Shown: positions 37,609-47,007 of the stretch, in pieces | Layout: the number at the start of each line of letters is the position of its first letter | Position numbering within the stretch: position 1 is the first letter of the stretch | Assembly: GCA_946410305.1 (NCBI GenBank) | Contig: CAMJZV010000011.1 | Span: forward strand, 1-64,000 | DNA length: 64,000 nucleotides | Source: an uncultured Prevotellaceae bacterium | Lineage (GTDB): Bacteria; Bacteroidota; Bacteroidia; Bacteroidales; Bacteroidaceae | Reading direction: 5' to 3' | Position numbers and translations under genes: made by a program | Notes under the pieces: generated by a model | Seen by the model: only the letters and a program-made list of their open reading frames with translations | Told to the model about the DNA's origin: nothing | The model's database searches: none

Positions 37609-39792
37609 CTAATTAGCCATTTCCGAAATGAACTTGATACGCACCAGACGTATCTCGTCCTCCGAACATTCCTGTCCCAGTTCATCGAGGGCAGCCTCCA
37701 ACGAGTCGGTATCACTCTCAGCAAAGTAGTCGTAGATGTCGTCGACGCGGTCGTCGTCCATCACCTCCTCCAGGAAGTAGTCAATATTCAACTTGGTACC
37801 GCTATAGACGATAGCCTCCACCTCATCAAGCAGCTCTTCAAACTCCAGGCCCTGTGCTGTAGCAATATCGTCAAGGGCTATCTGACGGTCAATGGCTTGA
37901 ATAATCTTTACTTTTAATATCGACTTCTTAGCCACCGTACGCACACGGAGATCACTATGGCGGACGATTTCGTTTTCGTCACAATAGCGCTTAATCAAGT
38001 CTACGAACTCCTTGGCATAAGGCTGCTTCACCTTACCCTCTCCTACTCCTTGGATATTCTTCAGCTCCTCCAAAGTGACAGGATAGTCAGTAGCCATCTG
38101 CTCAATGCTTACATCTTGGAAGATAACGTATGGTGGACGTTCCATTTTCTTGCTGACCTTCTTACGCAAGTCTTTCAACATCGCGCTGAGCGTAGGATCA
38201 AGTGCGCTACTTCCCATCTCGTGGTCTGCTCCACTATCATAGTCTTCTGAGAACTCGTTATCCTCGACAATCATGAAGGTCGTCGGATTCTTGATAAATT
38301 TTTTACCTGCAGAAGTCAGTTTCAACAATCCATAGTTCTCCACATCCTTCTTCAGATAGCCAGCGATCAGTGCCTGACGGATGACAGGATTCCAATGCTT
38401 GGGGTCGTCGTCCTCACCAGCACCAAAGAGGTCATGATCCTGATGTTTATGGGCCAGTATTTCTTCCGTTTCCTTACCCTCGACAAAGTCGATGATATAG
38501 TCAGCACGGAAATTCTCCTTCAGCGCCTGTACAGCCTGTAACACGATGACGAGCTGCTTCTCAGCCTCAATCTTTGTCTTAGGATGCAGACAGTTGTCGC
38601 AATTATGACAGTTGTCAGGTGCATACTCCTCACCAAAATAGTGAAGCAGCATCTTACGGCGGCATACCGACGTCTCTGCATAAGCTGCCGTCTCAGCCAA
38701 CAGCTGTCGACCAATATCCTGCTCAGCAACAGGTTTGCCCTCCATAAACTTATCCAGCTTCTGCAAGTCCTTCTGGGCATAGAAGGTAATACACATTCCC
38801 TCGCCGCCATCACGTCCTGCACGACCAGTCTCCTGATAGTAGCCTTCCAGCGACTTCGGGATATCGTAGTGAATGACAAAGCGCACGTCGGGTTTGTCGA
38901 TACCCATACCAAAAGCGATGGTGGCTACAATGACATCGATTTTCTCCATCAGGAAGTCATCCTGTGTCTGCGAACGGAGTGCCGACTCCAAGCCAGCATG
39001 ATAGGCAGCAGCCTTGATATCATTAGCCTTCAGAATCTCTGCCAGCTCCTCCACTTTCTTACGTGACAAGCAGTAGATAATACCACTCTTGCCTGGATGC
39101 TGCTTGATGAATTTGATGATGTCCTTGTCCACATCCGTCGTCTTGGGACGTACCTCATAATACAGGTTGGGACGGTTAAACGAGCTCTTGAACTCGTCAG
39201 CATCCACGATTCCCAGATTTTTCTTGATATCAGTACGAACCTTATCCGTCGCAGTAGCTGTCAGCGCAATAATCGGCGCTGGACCTATCTCGTTGATGAT
39301 AGGACGGATACGACGATATTCAGGACGGAAGTCGTGACCCCACTCAGAGATACAGTGGGCTTCGTCAATAGCATAGAACGATATCTTCGTCTGTTTCAGA
39401 AACTCCACATTGTCCTCTTTGGTCAGCGACTCTGGTGCGACATACAGCAATTTTGTACGTCCCGCCATAATATCAGTCTTGACCTGATCGATAGCCGTCT
39501 TGTTCAGCGACGAGTTCAGATAGTGCGCAGTGCCCTCGTCACTCATCGAACTGATGACATCCACCTGATTCTTCATCAGGGCAATCAGTGGTGAGATGAC
39601 GATAGCGGTGCCATCCATCAACAGTGATGGAAGCTGATAACAAAGCGACTTGCCACCACCCGTAGGCATCAGTACAAAAGTATCTCTACCATCGAGTACA
39701 TTCTGCACGATAGCCTCCTGGTCGCCCTTGAACTTATCGAAGCCAAAATACTTCTTCAGCGCTTCTGTCAGGTTCTGTTTTCCTTTTGCCAT
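37609..39792 (-). CDS. recQ: ATP-dependent DNA helicase RecQ
   Basis: The protein has 727 residues. SF2 motifs: MPTGGGKSLCYQLP (about 41-54), DEAH box AIDEAHCISEWGHDFRPEY (about 136-154), motif VI QETGRAGRDG. The RecQ zinc site CHNCDNC lies near 391-397, followed by a winged helix, an HRDC domain (about 525-600) and an acidic C-terminal extension (DDRVDDIYDYFAESDTD). It unwinds DNA at stalled forks and in recombination. It lies 30 bases after clpX. Confidence 0.96.
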   Translation of the reverse strand: MAKGKQNLTEALKKYFGFDKFKGDQEAIVQNVLDGRDTFVLMPTGGGKSLCYQLPSLLMDGTAIVISPLIALMKNQVDVISSMSDEGTAHYLNSSLNKTAIDQVKTDIMAGRTKLLYVAPESLTKEDNVEFLKQTKISFYAIDEAHCISEWGHDFRPEYRRIRPIINEIGPAPIIALTATATDKVRTDIKKNLGIVDADEFKSSFNRPNLYYEVRPKTTDVDKDIIKFIKQHPGKSGIIYCLSRKKVEELAEILKANDIKAAAYHAGLESALRSQTQDDFLMEKIDVIVATIAFGMGIDKPDVRFVIHYDIPKSLEGYYQETGRAGRDGGEGMCITFYAQKDLQKLDKFMEGKPVAEQDIGRQLLAETAAYAETSVCRRKMLLHYFGEEYAPDNCHNCDNCLHPKTKIEAEKQLVIVLQAVQALKENFRADYIIDFVEGKETEEILAHKHQDHDLFGAGEDDDPKHWNPVIRQALIAGYLKKDVENYGLLKLTSAGKKFIKNPTTFMIVEDNEFSEDYDSGADHEMGSSALDPTLSAMLKDLRKKVSKKMERPPYVIFQDVSIEQMATDYPVTLEELKNIQGVGEGKVKQPYAKEFVDLIKRYCDENEIVRHSDLRVRTVAKKSILKVKIIQAIDRQIALDDIATAQGLEFEELLDEVEAIVYSGTKLNIDYFLEEVMDDDRVDDIYDYFAESDTDSLEAALDELGQECSEDEIRLVRIKFISEMAN

Positions 39793-39800
39793 AGACTTTT

Positions 39801-39822
39801 CTTAACTGTAAACAGTAAACTA
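39801..39822. repeat. Possible short heptad array between recQ and clpX
   Basis: TTAACTG, TAAACAG and TAAACTA are contiguous 7-base words next to the clpX stop. Only three divergent units, so support is weak. Confidence 0.4.
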
Positions 39823-41043
39823 TTATTGCAGGTGCGATTGGTCGAGCTGCTTCTGGGCATACTCTCTCGTCACCTCAAAGGATTTCATTTTCTTAGAAGG
39901 AGTCTCAAACATGGCATCCATCATGATATTCTCTACGATGGAACGTAGTCCGCGAGCTCCCAACTTATACTCTACAGCCTTGTCGACAATAAGGTCCAAT
40001 GCCTCTTGCGAGAAGGTCAGTTTGATACCATCCATCTTGAACAGCTTCACATACTGCTTCACAATAGAGTTCTTCGGCTCTGTGAGGATGCGCGTCAGCG
40101 CCTTACGATCCAGCTGGTTCAGATAGGTCAGCACTGGCAGACGGCCGATAATCTCTGGAATCAGTCCGAACGACTTCAAATCCTGTGGCTGCACATACTG
40201 CATCAGTTCGTTCTTGTCGATCTTGCGAACGTTCTGCACAGAGTTATAGCCTACCACATGGGTATTCAGACGCTGGGCTATCTTACGCTCGATGCCATCG
40301 AAAGCGCCACCGCAGATAAACAGGATGTTGTGTGTATCAATATGGATATACTCCTGATCAGGATGCTTACGCCCTCCCTGAGGGGGCACGTTGACAATGG
40401 TTCCCTCCAGGAGTTTCAGCAGTCCCTGCTGCACACCCTCACCACTCACATCACGCGTGATAGAAGGGTTATCGGTCTTACGGGCTATCTTGTCTATCTC
40501 GTCGACGAAGACGATACCACGCTGTGCAGCCTCCACGTTATAGTCAGCCACCTGCAGCAGACGGGTCAGAATACTCTCAACGTCCTCGCCCACATAGCCA
40601 GCCTCCGTAAACACGGTAGCGTCGACAATGGTGAAAGGCACGTCAAGCATCTTTGCAATGGTACGGGCCAACAGGGTCTTACCCGTTCCCGTCGAACCCA
40701 CCATGATGATGTTCGACTTCTCAATCTCCACACCATTGTCATCCTCTGGCTGTTGCAAACGCTTATAGTGGTTATAGACAGCAACGGAGAGATAGCGTTT
40801 GGCCTCATCCTGTCCAATGACATACTGGTCCAGGTGTTCCTTGATTTCCTTGGGTTTGGGGATGCGCTGGGTCTTGAAGTCTGGCTTAACGTCTCTCTTT
40901 GCGTCAGGGCCATAGCCATTAGCCGTAGCGACCTGATAGGCCTGCACGGCACAGTCTTCACAGATGCAGCCATTCACACCTGTTATCAGCAGTCGGACTT
41001 CATCCTCCGTACGTCCGCAAAAATTACATCTCTTCTTGGCCAT
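39823..41043 (-). CDS. clpX: ATP-dependent Clp protease ATP-binding subunit ClpX
   Basis: The protein has 406 residues. An N-terminal zinc-binding domain (Cys6, Cys9, Cys28, Cys31) precedes an AAA+ domain with Walker A GSTGTGKT, Walker [11 protein letters not shown], and [19 protein letters not shown]. It unfolds substrates for ClpP, whose gene lies 3 bases upstream. Full length. Confidence 0.97.
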   Translation of the reverse strand: MAKKRCNFCGRTEDEVRLLITGVNGCICEDCAVQAYQVATANGYGPDAKRDVKPDFKTQRIPKPKEIKEHLDQYVIGQDEAKRYLSVAVYNHYKRLQQPEDDNGVEIEKSNIIMVGSTGTGKTLLARTIAKMLDVPFTIVDATVFTEAGYVGEDVESILTRLLQVADYNVEAAQRGIVFVDEIDKIARKTDNPSITRDVSGEGVQQGLLKLLEGTIVNVPPQGGRKHPDQEYIHIDTHNILFICGGAFDGIERKIAQRLNTHVVGYNSVQNVRKIDKNELMQYVQPQDLKSFGLIPEIIGRLPVLTYLNQLDRKALTRILTEPKNSIVKQYVKLFKMDGIKLTFSQEALDLIVDKAVEYKLGARGLRSIVENIMMDAMFETPSKKMKSFEVTREYAQKQLDQSHLQ

Positions 41044-41046
41044 TCC

Positions 41047-41712
41047 TTACTTTTTCTTCAGCACCTGATCAATCATACCATACTCCTTAGCCTCTTCTGC
41101 TGTCATCCAGTAGTTGCGGTCAGAGTCGTTCCACACCTTGTCATAAGGAGTGTGCGAATGCTCTGAGATGATGGTATAGAGTTCTTTCTTGAACTTCATA
41201 ATCTCCTTGGCCTCGATCTCGATATCAGAAGCCTGACCCTGTACACCACCCAGAGGCTGGTGAATCATCACGCGGCTGTGTGGCAGTGCCGAGCGCTTAC
41301 CCTCAGTACCGGCAACGAGCAGCACAGCAGCCATAGAGGCAGCCATACCTGTACAGATGGTAGCCACATCGCTGGAGATAAACTGCATGGTATCATAGAT
41401 ACCCAGACCTGCTGTCACACTGCCGCCAGGAGAGTTCAGGTAGATACTGATATCCTTGCCAGAATCCACAGAGTCCAGATAAAGCAGCTGAGCCTGCAGG
41501 GTGTTGGCGGTATAGTCGTCAATCTGTGTGCCGAGGAAGATGATACGATCCATCATCAGTCGTGAGAACACATCCATCTGTGTCACGTTCAACTGACGCT
41601 CCTCCAGGATATACGGATTGAGATACTGAGCCTGTGCACTCATCACTTCATCGAGCACGAGACCATTGATTCCAAGGTGCTTGGTAGCGTATTTTCTAAA
41701 ATCGTTGTTCAT
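41047..41712 (-). CDS. clpP: ATP-dependent Clp protease proteolytic subunit ClpP
   Basis: From ATG 41712 the protein has 221 residues. The catalytic Ser is Ser126 in GMAASMAAV and the His is His151 in MIHQPLGG. Partner of ClpX, encoded directly downstream. An in-frame ATG at 41736 is unlikely to be used because it lies within the -7 box region (41734-41741). Confidence 0.97.
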   Translation of the reverse strand: MNNDFRKYATKHLGINGLVLDEVMSAQAQYLNPYILEERQLNVTQMDVFSRLMMDRIIFLGTQIDDYTANTLQAQLLYLDSVDSGKDISIYLNSPGGSVTAGLGIYDTMQFISSDVATICTGMAASMAAVLLVAGTEGKRSALPHSRVMIHQPLGGVQGQASDIEIEAKEIMKFKKELYTIISEHSHTPYDKVWNDSDRNYWMTAEEAKEYGMIDQVLKKK

Positions 41713-41733
41713 AATCTTATCAATAAGTAGATA

Positions 41734-41762
41734 CAAAATTACAAAAAAAAGTCGGAACGCAA
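41734..41762 (-). promoter_or_regulatory. Promoter of the clpP-clpX-recQ operon
   Basis: The minus strand has TTG (41760-41762), an 18-bp spacer and TAATTTTG (41734-41741). It overlaps the tig terminator. Confidence 0.65.
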
Positions 41763-41782
41763 TACATTCCGACTCTTTTTTT
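41743..41782 (-). terminator. Terminator after tig
   Basis: The stem AGTCGGAA/TTCCGACT (41749-41756 with 41768-41775) is flanked by A-runs and T-runs on both sides. On the minus strand it is followed by TTTTTTTTG. Confidence 0.8.
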
Positions 41783-41802
41783 GGTTAAAGAATTATAATT
41801 TT

Positions 41803-41837
41803 CCATTAGCCAATAGCTAACTGCTAATAGCTAACAG
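41803..41837. repeat. Heptad array downstream of tig
   Basis: Five contiguous units: CCATTAG, CCAATAG, CTAACTG, CTAATAG, CTAACAG. It lies between the tig stop and its terminator. Confidence 0.88.
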
Positions 41838-41841
41838 CTCT

Positions 41842-43191
41842 TTACTTCTCCTGAAGCATTTTCTGGAAGTCTTCCAAAGAAATCTCCTTCTCGTCAAGCT
41901 TTACGACGTTCTTCAGAGCAGCGGTGAGTTTCACGTCAACGGCACGGTCTACCAGTCCGTCTACATTCTCACGCTTCTTCAGCATCTCCTGAGCGTAGTT
42001 CTCCAGATAGTCATCGGGGATGTTTGACATACCATACTGAGCAAACTGAGCACGGGCAGCCTCCTTGGCAGTCTCCTTCAGGTCAGCATCCTCAATCTTG
42101 ATGCCCTGAGCGCTGACGAGCTGCTCCTTCATCAGGTGCCAAGCCAGCTCCTTGATGCTTGCCTCGAAGTTCTTCTCTACGAAATCAGCACCCTTGTCCT
42201 TGTTATTGTTCAGCATCACGCGCTTCAGGATAGCCTCTGGGAACTCCAGCTTGCCAACCTTCTTCTCCATGTGAGCACGAACGTCGAGCAGGAACTTGTA
42301 GTCGCTGTCAGCCTTGAACTGAGTGGCGATCTGGTCAGCAATCTTCTGACGGAACTCCTTCTCGTCCTTGACAGTACCCTCTCCGAAGGTCTGGTCGAAC
42401 AACTCCTTATTGATCTCAGCCTTTACGAAGCGAGAAATCTCAGTAATCTGGAAAGTGAAGTCACCAGTGTGCTCACCAACCTTCTCCTTGTCAATCTTCA
42501 TCATGGCAGCAACCTCTACGTCGCTCTCAGGATAAGCCTTGCGTGGGTTCCAAGTGATGATGTCACCCAGCTTACAGCCGTCGAAGAGTTTCTTCTGATC
42601 CTCAACCTTGATGTACTGAGGCATGAGTACGGCGTCAGCAACCTCGATACCACCCTCTACGCCAACTTCGCGAAGGTCACCCTTCAGCATGTCGCGCTGC
42701 TCAGGATCGAAAGTCTCTACCTTATCATAGTGACCTGCACGGCTCTGATACATCTCTACCTGCTGGTCAATGAGTTTGTCGTCAACAGTGATGTTGTAGA
42801 AAGGTACCTTGTCCTTACCACTCAGCTTAGCCTCGAACTCAGGAGCCACAGCGATATCGAACTTGAATACCAGAGGCTGGTCGCTCTCAAAGTCGAGCTG
42901 AGCCTGCTGCTCGCTGGGGAGGGGCTCACCCAGCATGTGGATCTTGTTATCCTGCACATAACCATAGAGCTTCTCACCCAGCATCTTGTTGACCACGTCA
43001 ACCTTGACGCTGGTACCAAACTGACGCTTGATCATGCCCATAGGAGCCTGACCAGGACGGAATCCGGGAATCTGTGCACGCTTGCGATAGTCTTTCAGAG
43101 TCTTCTCGACTTCTGGCTGATAGTCAGCCGTCTCCAGGGTGATAGTCATCAGACCATTCACCTTATCAGGAGCTTCAAATTGAATATTCAT
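41842..43191 (-). CDS. tig: Trigger factor chaperone
   Basis: The protein has 449 residues: a ribosome-binding N-terminal domain (about 1-115) with the motif RKRAQIPGFRPGQAPMGMI, a short central PPIase-like domain (about 150-240) and a helical C-terminal chaperone arm (about 245-449). It binds nascent chains at the ribosome exit. The gene lies upstream of clpP-clpX, a widely conserved order, though a terminator and a new promoter separate them here. Confidence 0.95.
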   Translation of the reverse strand: MNIQFEAPDKVNGLMTITLETADYQPEVEKTLKDYRKRAQIPGFRPGQAPMGMIKRQFGTSVKVDVVNKMLGEKLYGYVQDNKIHMLGEPLPSEQQAQLDFESDQPLVFKFDIAVAPEFEAKLSGKDKVPFYNITVDDKLIDQQVEMYQSRAGHYDKVETFDPEQRDMLKGDLREVGVEGGIEVADAVLMPQYIKVEDQKKLFDGCKLGDIITWNPRKAYPESDVEVAAMMKIDKEKVGEHTGDFTFQITEISRFVKAEINKELFDQTFGEGTVKDEKEFRQKIADQIATQFKADSDYKFLLDVRAHMEKKVGKLEFPEAILKRVMLNNNKDKGADFVEKNFEASIKELAWHLMKEQLVSAQGIKIEDADLKETAKEAARAQFAQYGMSNIPDDYLENYAQEMLKKRENVDGLVDRAVDVKLTAALKNVVKLDEKEISLEDFQKMLQEK

Positions 43192-43237
43192 CTTCTTTTA
43201 TACCTTATTAATTATATATATAATCGTTTTGAGCGTG

Positions 43238-43245
43238 CAAAGGTA
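43238..43245 (-). promoter_or_regulatory. -7 box for tig
   Basis: TACCTTTG on the minus strand, 46 bases before the tig ATG. The -33 position falls in a heptad array. Confidence 0.55.
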
Positions 43246-43251
43246 GCAAAT

Positions 43252-43286
43252 AATTATGAATTATGAATTATGAATTATGAATTATT
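43252..43286. repeat. Heptad array between lptB and tig
   Basis: Four AATTATG units and one AATTATT. It starts 6 bases upstream of the tig -7 box and reaches the lptB stop codon. Confidence 0.9.
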
Positions 43287-43288
43287 AA

Positions 43289-44101
43289 CTATTCATCCAC
43301 CTCTTCCGCCTTTCGCTGTTCTTCCAACGCAGAGAAGTCCTTCTGGCGCAAGACGAACGAATCCGTGAGGTAGTTCTTTCTCACCACAGGATTAGCTGCC
43401 AGCTCCTCAGGAGAACCATGGAACAGAATGCGCCCTTCAAAGAGCAGGTAGGCACGATTGGTGATACACAGCGTATCCTCCACATTATGGTCGGTAATCA
43501 GAATACCGATGTTCAGGTCTTTCAGTTTCCACACAATAAACTGGATATCCTCGACAGCGATGGGGTCGACACCAGCAAACGGCTCGTCCAGCATGATGAA
43601 CTTCGGTTCGATAGCCAGACAACGGGCTATCTCCGTACGACGGCGCTCACCACCCGACAGCTGGTCACCCTTGTTCTTGCGAACCTTCTGCAGACGGAAC
43701 TCCTTAATCAGGCTCTCCAACTTCTCCAGCTGATACTCGCGGGGCTTGCCCGTCATCTCCAGCACAGAGAGGATGTTGTCCTCTACCGACATCTTACGGA
43801 ACACAGAAGCCTCCTGCGCCAAATAGCCGATGCCTGCACGCGCACGCTTGTAGACGGGATAGGTTGTCACCTCCTCATCGCCCAGATAGATATGTCCCTT
43901 GTTGGGCACGATGAGTCCCGTCGTCATGTAGAACGACGTCGTCTTACCAGCACCGTTAGGTCCCAGCAGACCCACTATCTCACCCTGCTTCACATCAAAC
44001 GACACATCGTTCACCACCGTACGTTTTCCGTAGCGTTTCACCAGCCCCTCGGCGCGCAGCACTAGGCGTTCGGGTTCTGTATTCTTATTTTGTTCGTCCA
44101 T
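43289..44101 (-). CDS. lptB: LPS export ABC transporter ATP-binding protein LptB
   Basis: The protein has 270 residues. Walker [12 protein letters not shown] (about 44-54), signature LSGGERRR, Walker [35 protein letters not shown] matches LptB rather than a generic ABC ATPase. It powers extraction of LPS from the inner membrane. It follows the DUF3857 gene by 18 bases. Confidence 0.94.
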   Translation of the reverse strand: MDEQNKNTEPERLVLRAEGLVKRYGKRTVVNDVSFDVKQGEIVGLLGPNGAGKTTSFYMTTGLIVPNKGHIYLGDEEVTTYPVYKRARAGIGYLAQEASVFRKMSVEDNILSVLEMTGKPREYQLEKLESLIKEFRLQKVRKNKGDQLSGGERRRTEIARCLAIEPKFIMLDEPFAGVDPIAVEDIQFIVWKLKDLNIGILITDHNVEDTLCITNRAYLLFEGRILFHGSPEELAANPVVRKNYLTDSFVLRQKDFSALEEQRKAEEVDE

Positions 44102-44119
44102 AATCGTTATTTTTTTATT

Positions 44120-45619
44120 CTATTTCTTCACCGTCTTTTGCAAGTTTACCCACTGGCTTTTCTCATCTTTCAGCACCAGTCGTGCCGACTCCACCTGCAG
44201 CAGCTCTGCCAAAGCGTTGAAACTACCGTTGGCAGAAGAGGCGTCAATATAGAGATTGCCCTGTGGCAGCACTACACCCACGATGAATGTCGTATATTTC
44301 CTGACAGCAGGGAAGTCCTTAGTCAACACTCCCTGGTCGCGCATTCTGAGCATCACAGGGGCGGCAGTGAGACCAGCATCGTTCAGCGACTGCAACAGCA
44401 ACATATTGATATCCACATTCGAACCGCCGTGGTTCTTCAGCGTCTCTTCTGCGTCGGCAGGACTCAGCTCGTAGCGCCCGTTCCACTGCACCTGACCCAT
44501 CACCAGCTTCACGACAGCGTCGGCACGCTGACGCAGGTCGGCAATCTCGTTCACCTTGGCATCCTTCAGTTGCTGAAGCAGCGGACTGTGGTCGTTGAGT
44601 TGCTTGCCCAGGTCCTCCGACTTCAGTATCTTCTCGTCTATCTTCTCCCATGTCGTCGAGCAGTCTACCACTGCCGCACCGCGCATGCTGTAGTGCTTGA
44701 CATAGGCACTAATACCAGCACAGTTGTCCTGCATGCTCCACAAGCCGTCTCCAAGTTTCACGCTCTTCAGATTACGTCCCACACATATATAGTGGTTTGA
44801 AGGAACGATGGTAGGGGCAGCCAGCGGATCGCTCTCCAGCTTATACCTCATACTACTTGATTCACAAGTAGATATTAGGCGCTGAATGCCGTGCTCTTCC
44901 AGCTCAAACAACAGATATCTGGGAATATTCATGTCCAGCTTGGCATACGCCACAGGAATCTCGCGCTGTGCAAACCAGTCGTGCAACAACCAGAACAGCT
45001 CGCTATGCAGCGTGTATTCATATTCTATCACCGTACCTTCCTGCACGTCAGGAATGGTAAATTCCACCTGATAGTGCTGGTCGTCAATCTTCGTTTCTGC
45101 GATGTCACCTTTCTTCAGAGCGCTCTTCACCACCTTGCTGCCCTTCAGATTATAGGCCGTAGCCTTCAGGTCCTCAATGTTCTCCTCTGAATAGCGGTCC
45201 AGGTCGGAAGTAGTCATGGCACCAGCCTGTTCGTCAAACGACGAGCTGACACTGTTATTCTCAGTAGCACTCACTTTCAACACCAACTTGGAGCTACTGT
45301 TACTATTGTCAATGGACGTACTCTTCAGATAAGGTATGACCACCTTGGCATAGCGTGCGCCACTGGGCTTCAGCACCTTGATGCGCACCTTCTCTTTGTA
45401 GTCCACCAGATAGCCCGTTTGCTGAATGGTGTATTCCACGTCCGTCAGTCTGCACAGCACCACAGCGTCGGCGTCGGGTTCTGACTCGTATGTCGTCATC
45501 TGCATCTCCGTCTTGGTGGGTTTGCCGAACTTCATATTAACCTTGTCTTGAGCCGTTGCCATGCAGACTGGTCCAAGCAATAGAATGAGTAATTGTACTA
45601 AGCTTAGTTTCATGTTCAA
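44120..45619 (-). CDS. DUF3857 / transglutaminase-like secreted protein
   Basis: The protein has 499 residues: signal peptide (about 1-23), a DUF3857 beta domain (about 55-225, VEYTIQQTGYLVDYKEKVRIKV, IPDVQEGTVIEYEYTLHSELFW) and a transglutaminase-like domain (about 270-440). Where a transglutaminase Cys is expected the sequence reads GGSNVDINMLLLQSL, with no Cys, so catalysis is doubtful. It is shorter than the 630-660 residues common for this family and seems to lack the C-terminal domain. It leads an operon with lptB. Confidence 0.82.
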   Translation of the reverse strand: MNMKLSLVQLLILLLGPVCMATAQDKVNMKFGKPTKTEMQMTTYESEPDADAVVLCRLTDVEYTIQQTGYLVDYKEKVRIKVLKPSGARYAKVVIPYLKSTSIDNSNSSSKLVLKVSATENNSVSSSFDEQAGAMTTSDLDRYSEENIEDLKATAYNLKGSKVVKSALKKGDIAETKIDDQHYQVEFTIPDVQEGTVIEYEYTLHSELFWLLHDWFAQREIPVAYAKLDMNIPRYLLFELEEHGIQRLISTCESSSMRYKLESDPLAAPTIVPSNHYICVGRNLKSVKLGDGLWSMQDNCAGISAYVKHYSMRGAAVVDCSTTWEKIDEKILKSEDLGKQLNDHSPLLQQLKDAKVNEIADLRQRADAVVKLVMGQVQWNGRYELSPADAEETLKNHGGSNVDINMLLLQSLNDAGLTAAPVMLRMRDQGVLTKDFPAVRKYTTFIVGVVLPQGNLYIDASSANGSFNALAELLQVESARLVLKDEKSQWVNLQKTVKK

Positions 45620-45645
45620 TGGTTAGTTATCCATAATCATTTGCA

Positions 45646-45664
45646 AATTCGGCTGCAAAGATAC
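45646..45664 (-). promoter_or_regulatory. Promoter element of DUF3857-lptB (left arm of 19-bp inverted repeat)
   Basis: It contains TATCTTTG on the minus strand (45656-45663). The whole 19 bases are repeated in inverse orientation at 45747-45765. Confidence 0.65.
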
Positions 45665-45669
45665 GTATT

Positions 45670-45739
45670 TTTTTCATTTTTCATCTTTAATTTTTAATTT
45701 TTCATTTTTAATTTTTCATTTTTCATCTTTAATTTTTAA
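45670..45739. repeat. Heptad array between divergent promoters
   Basis: Ten contiguous 7-bp units built from TTTTTCA, TTTTTAA and TCTTTAA, without slips, between the two inverted promoter copies. Confidence 0.92.
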
Positions 45740-45746
45740 TTTTTTA

Positions 45747-45765
45747 GTATCTTTGCAGCCGAATT
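45747..45765 (+). promoter_or_regulatory. Promoter element of mlaE (right arm of 19-bp inverted repeat)
   Basis: It contains TATCTTTG (45748-45755). The mlaE ATG follows at 45766, so the transcript would be almost leaderless. Confidence 0.65.
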
Positions 45766-46521
45766 ATGATTATAAAATTAATTTATAATTGGCTGACCAC
45801 GCTCGGCAAGTTCGTGATGCTCATGGGACGTACCTTCTCCGTTCCAGAGCGTTTCCGCATGTTCTGGAAGCAGTATGTCAAGGAGATGGCCCAGTTGGGC
45901 ATCAACTCCATCGGCATCGTGCTGCTCATCTCGTTCTTCATCGGTGCCGTTATCTGTATCCAGATGAAGCTGAACATCCAGTCGCCCTGGATGCCACGAT
46001 GGGTCAGCGGCTATACCACTCGTGAAATCATGCTGCTGGAGTTTTCCAGCTCCATCATGTGTCTGATACTGGCTGGTAAGGTAGGCTCTAACATTGCCTC
46101 AGAGATTGGTACCATGCGTGTCACCCAGCAGATTGACGCCCTTGACATCATGGGTATCAACTCGGCATGCTACCTCATACTTCCCAAGATTCTCGGCATG
46201 CTGACCATCATGCCGCTGCTGGTCATCTTCTCCAGTGCGATGGGTATCATGGGCGCCTATGGCACGGCATACATCGGCCACATCATCGTGCCCGACGACC
46301 TCACGCTGGGCCTGCAGCACGACTTCAAGTCGTGGTTCGTCTGGATGTCCATCATCAAGAGCATGTTCTTTGCCTTTATCATATCGGCCGTGCCGTCCTA
46401 TTTCGGATATACCGTAGAAGGCGGCTCCGTGAATGTGGGTAAGGCCTCCACAGACGCTGTGGTATGTTCCAGCGTACTGATACTGTTTAGCGATGTCTTC
46501 TTAACCCAGCTATTGAGTTGA
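45766..46521 (+). CDS. mlaE: MlaE-family ABC transporter permease
   Basis: The protein has 251 residues with about five membrane segments. ELGINSIGIV-type start region, FIGAVICIQ, and EIGTMRVTQQIDALDIMGI are MlaE hallmarks. It is the inner-membrane permease of a phospholipid transport system that keeps outer-membrane lipid asymmetry. The ATPase gene mlaF would normally follow directly, but here a 480-bp cassette lies between them. Confidence 0.93.
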   Translation: MIIKLIYNWLTTLGKFVMLMGRTFSVPERFRMFWKQYVKEMAQLGINSIGIVLLISFFIGAVICIQMKLNIQSPWMPRWVSGYTTREIMLLEFSSSIMCLILAGKVGSNIASEIGTMRVTQQIDALDIMGINSACYLILPKILGMLTIMPLLVIFSSAMGIMGAYGTAYIGHIIVPDDLTLGLQHDFKSWFVWMSIIKSMFFAFIISAVPSYFGYTVEGGSVNVGKASTDAVVCSSVLILFSDVFLTQLLS

Positions 46522-46526
46522 GTTTA

Positions 46527-47000
46527 GTGAAAAGTGAATAGTGAAAAGTGAATAATTTGCTACCGCACGGATTATGTCTTACCTCCAACATAACAACTCA
46601 CCGCTTACAAAAAAGAGTTATCTCTTCGGCATAAGGATTGTAAAGATGGTAAAATTTATCAAATGCAGTCCTAAAGAGTATGGTATGCTCAACCAAGTAT
46701 TCCGTTCTGGCACAGCCATTGGAGCATTGGTAAGTGAGGCTACTTATGCGCAAAGTGCAGCAGATTTCATCAACAAATTGTCTATTGCATTAAAAGAATG
46801 TAATGAGACTCTCTATTGGCTCAACATCTTAAAGGACACTGATTATTTACAAGAAAAAGAATTTGAGAGCATGAATACCGACTGCCAAGAAATTCTAGCT
46901 CTTTTAATCTCCTCCATAAAAACAACAAAACATAATAACGAAACAAAGTGAACGCAAAAGGCGGAAGCAAATTATTCACTTTTCACTATTCACTATTACC
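46527..47000. mobile_element. Four-helix-bundle gene cassette with heptad inverted repeats
   Basis: Heptad words GTGAAAA/GTGAATA (46527-46554) open the cassette; TATTCAC, TTTTCAC, TATTCAC, TATTACC (46973-47000) close it. Arms 46534-46566 and 46961-46993 are inverted copies matching at 32 of 33 positions. One gene, for a four-helix-bundle protein, lies inside. It splits mlaE from mlaF. Mobility is inferred from structure and position. Confidence 0.75.
46574..46951 (+). CDS. Four-helix-bundle protein (23S rRNA intervening-sequence/S23 family)
   Basis: The protein has 125 residues. It is all-helical: FGIRIVKMVKF, EYGMLNQVFRSGTAIGALVSEATYAQSAADFINKL (the conserved RSGTSIGAN-type segment), ALKECNETLYWLNIL, and CQEILALLISSIKT. 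The family is found in rRNA intervening sequences and is related to Avd of diversity-generating retroelements; no reverse transcriptase is present. The biochemical role is unclear. It sits alone inside the inverted-repeat cassette. Confidence 0.9.
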   Translation: MSYLQHNNSPLTKKSYLFGIRIVKMVKFIKCSPKEYGMLNQVFRSGTAIGALVSEATYAQSAADFINKLSIALKECNETLYWLNILKDTDYLQEKEFESMNTDCQEILALLISSIKTTKHNNETK

Positions 47001-47007
47001 TTAAATT

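Noticed and set aside
40006..41166. Plus-strand open frame of 386 codons
   Set aside because: It is antisense to clpX, which has all its motifs.
45670..45739. Heptad array as CRISPR or as simple poly-T noise
   Set aside because: There are no spacers; ten units keep exact 7-bp phase, so simple T-run noise does not explain it.
46574..46951. Four-helix-bundle gene as part of a diversity-generating retroelement
   Set aside because: No reverse transcriptase, template repeat or variable-repeat target was found nearby.
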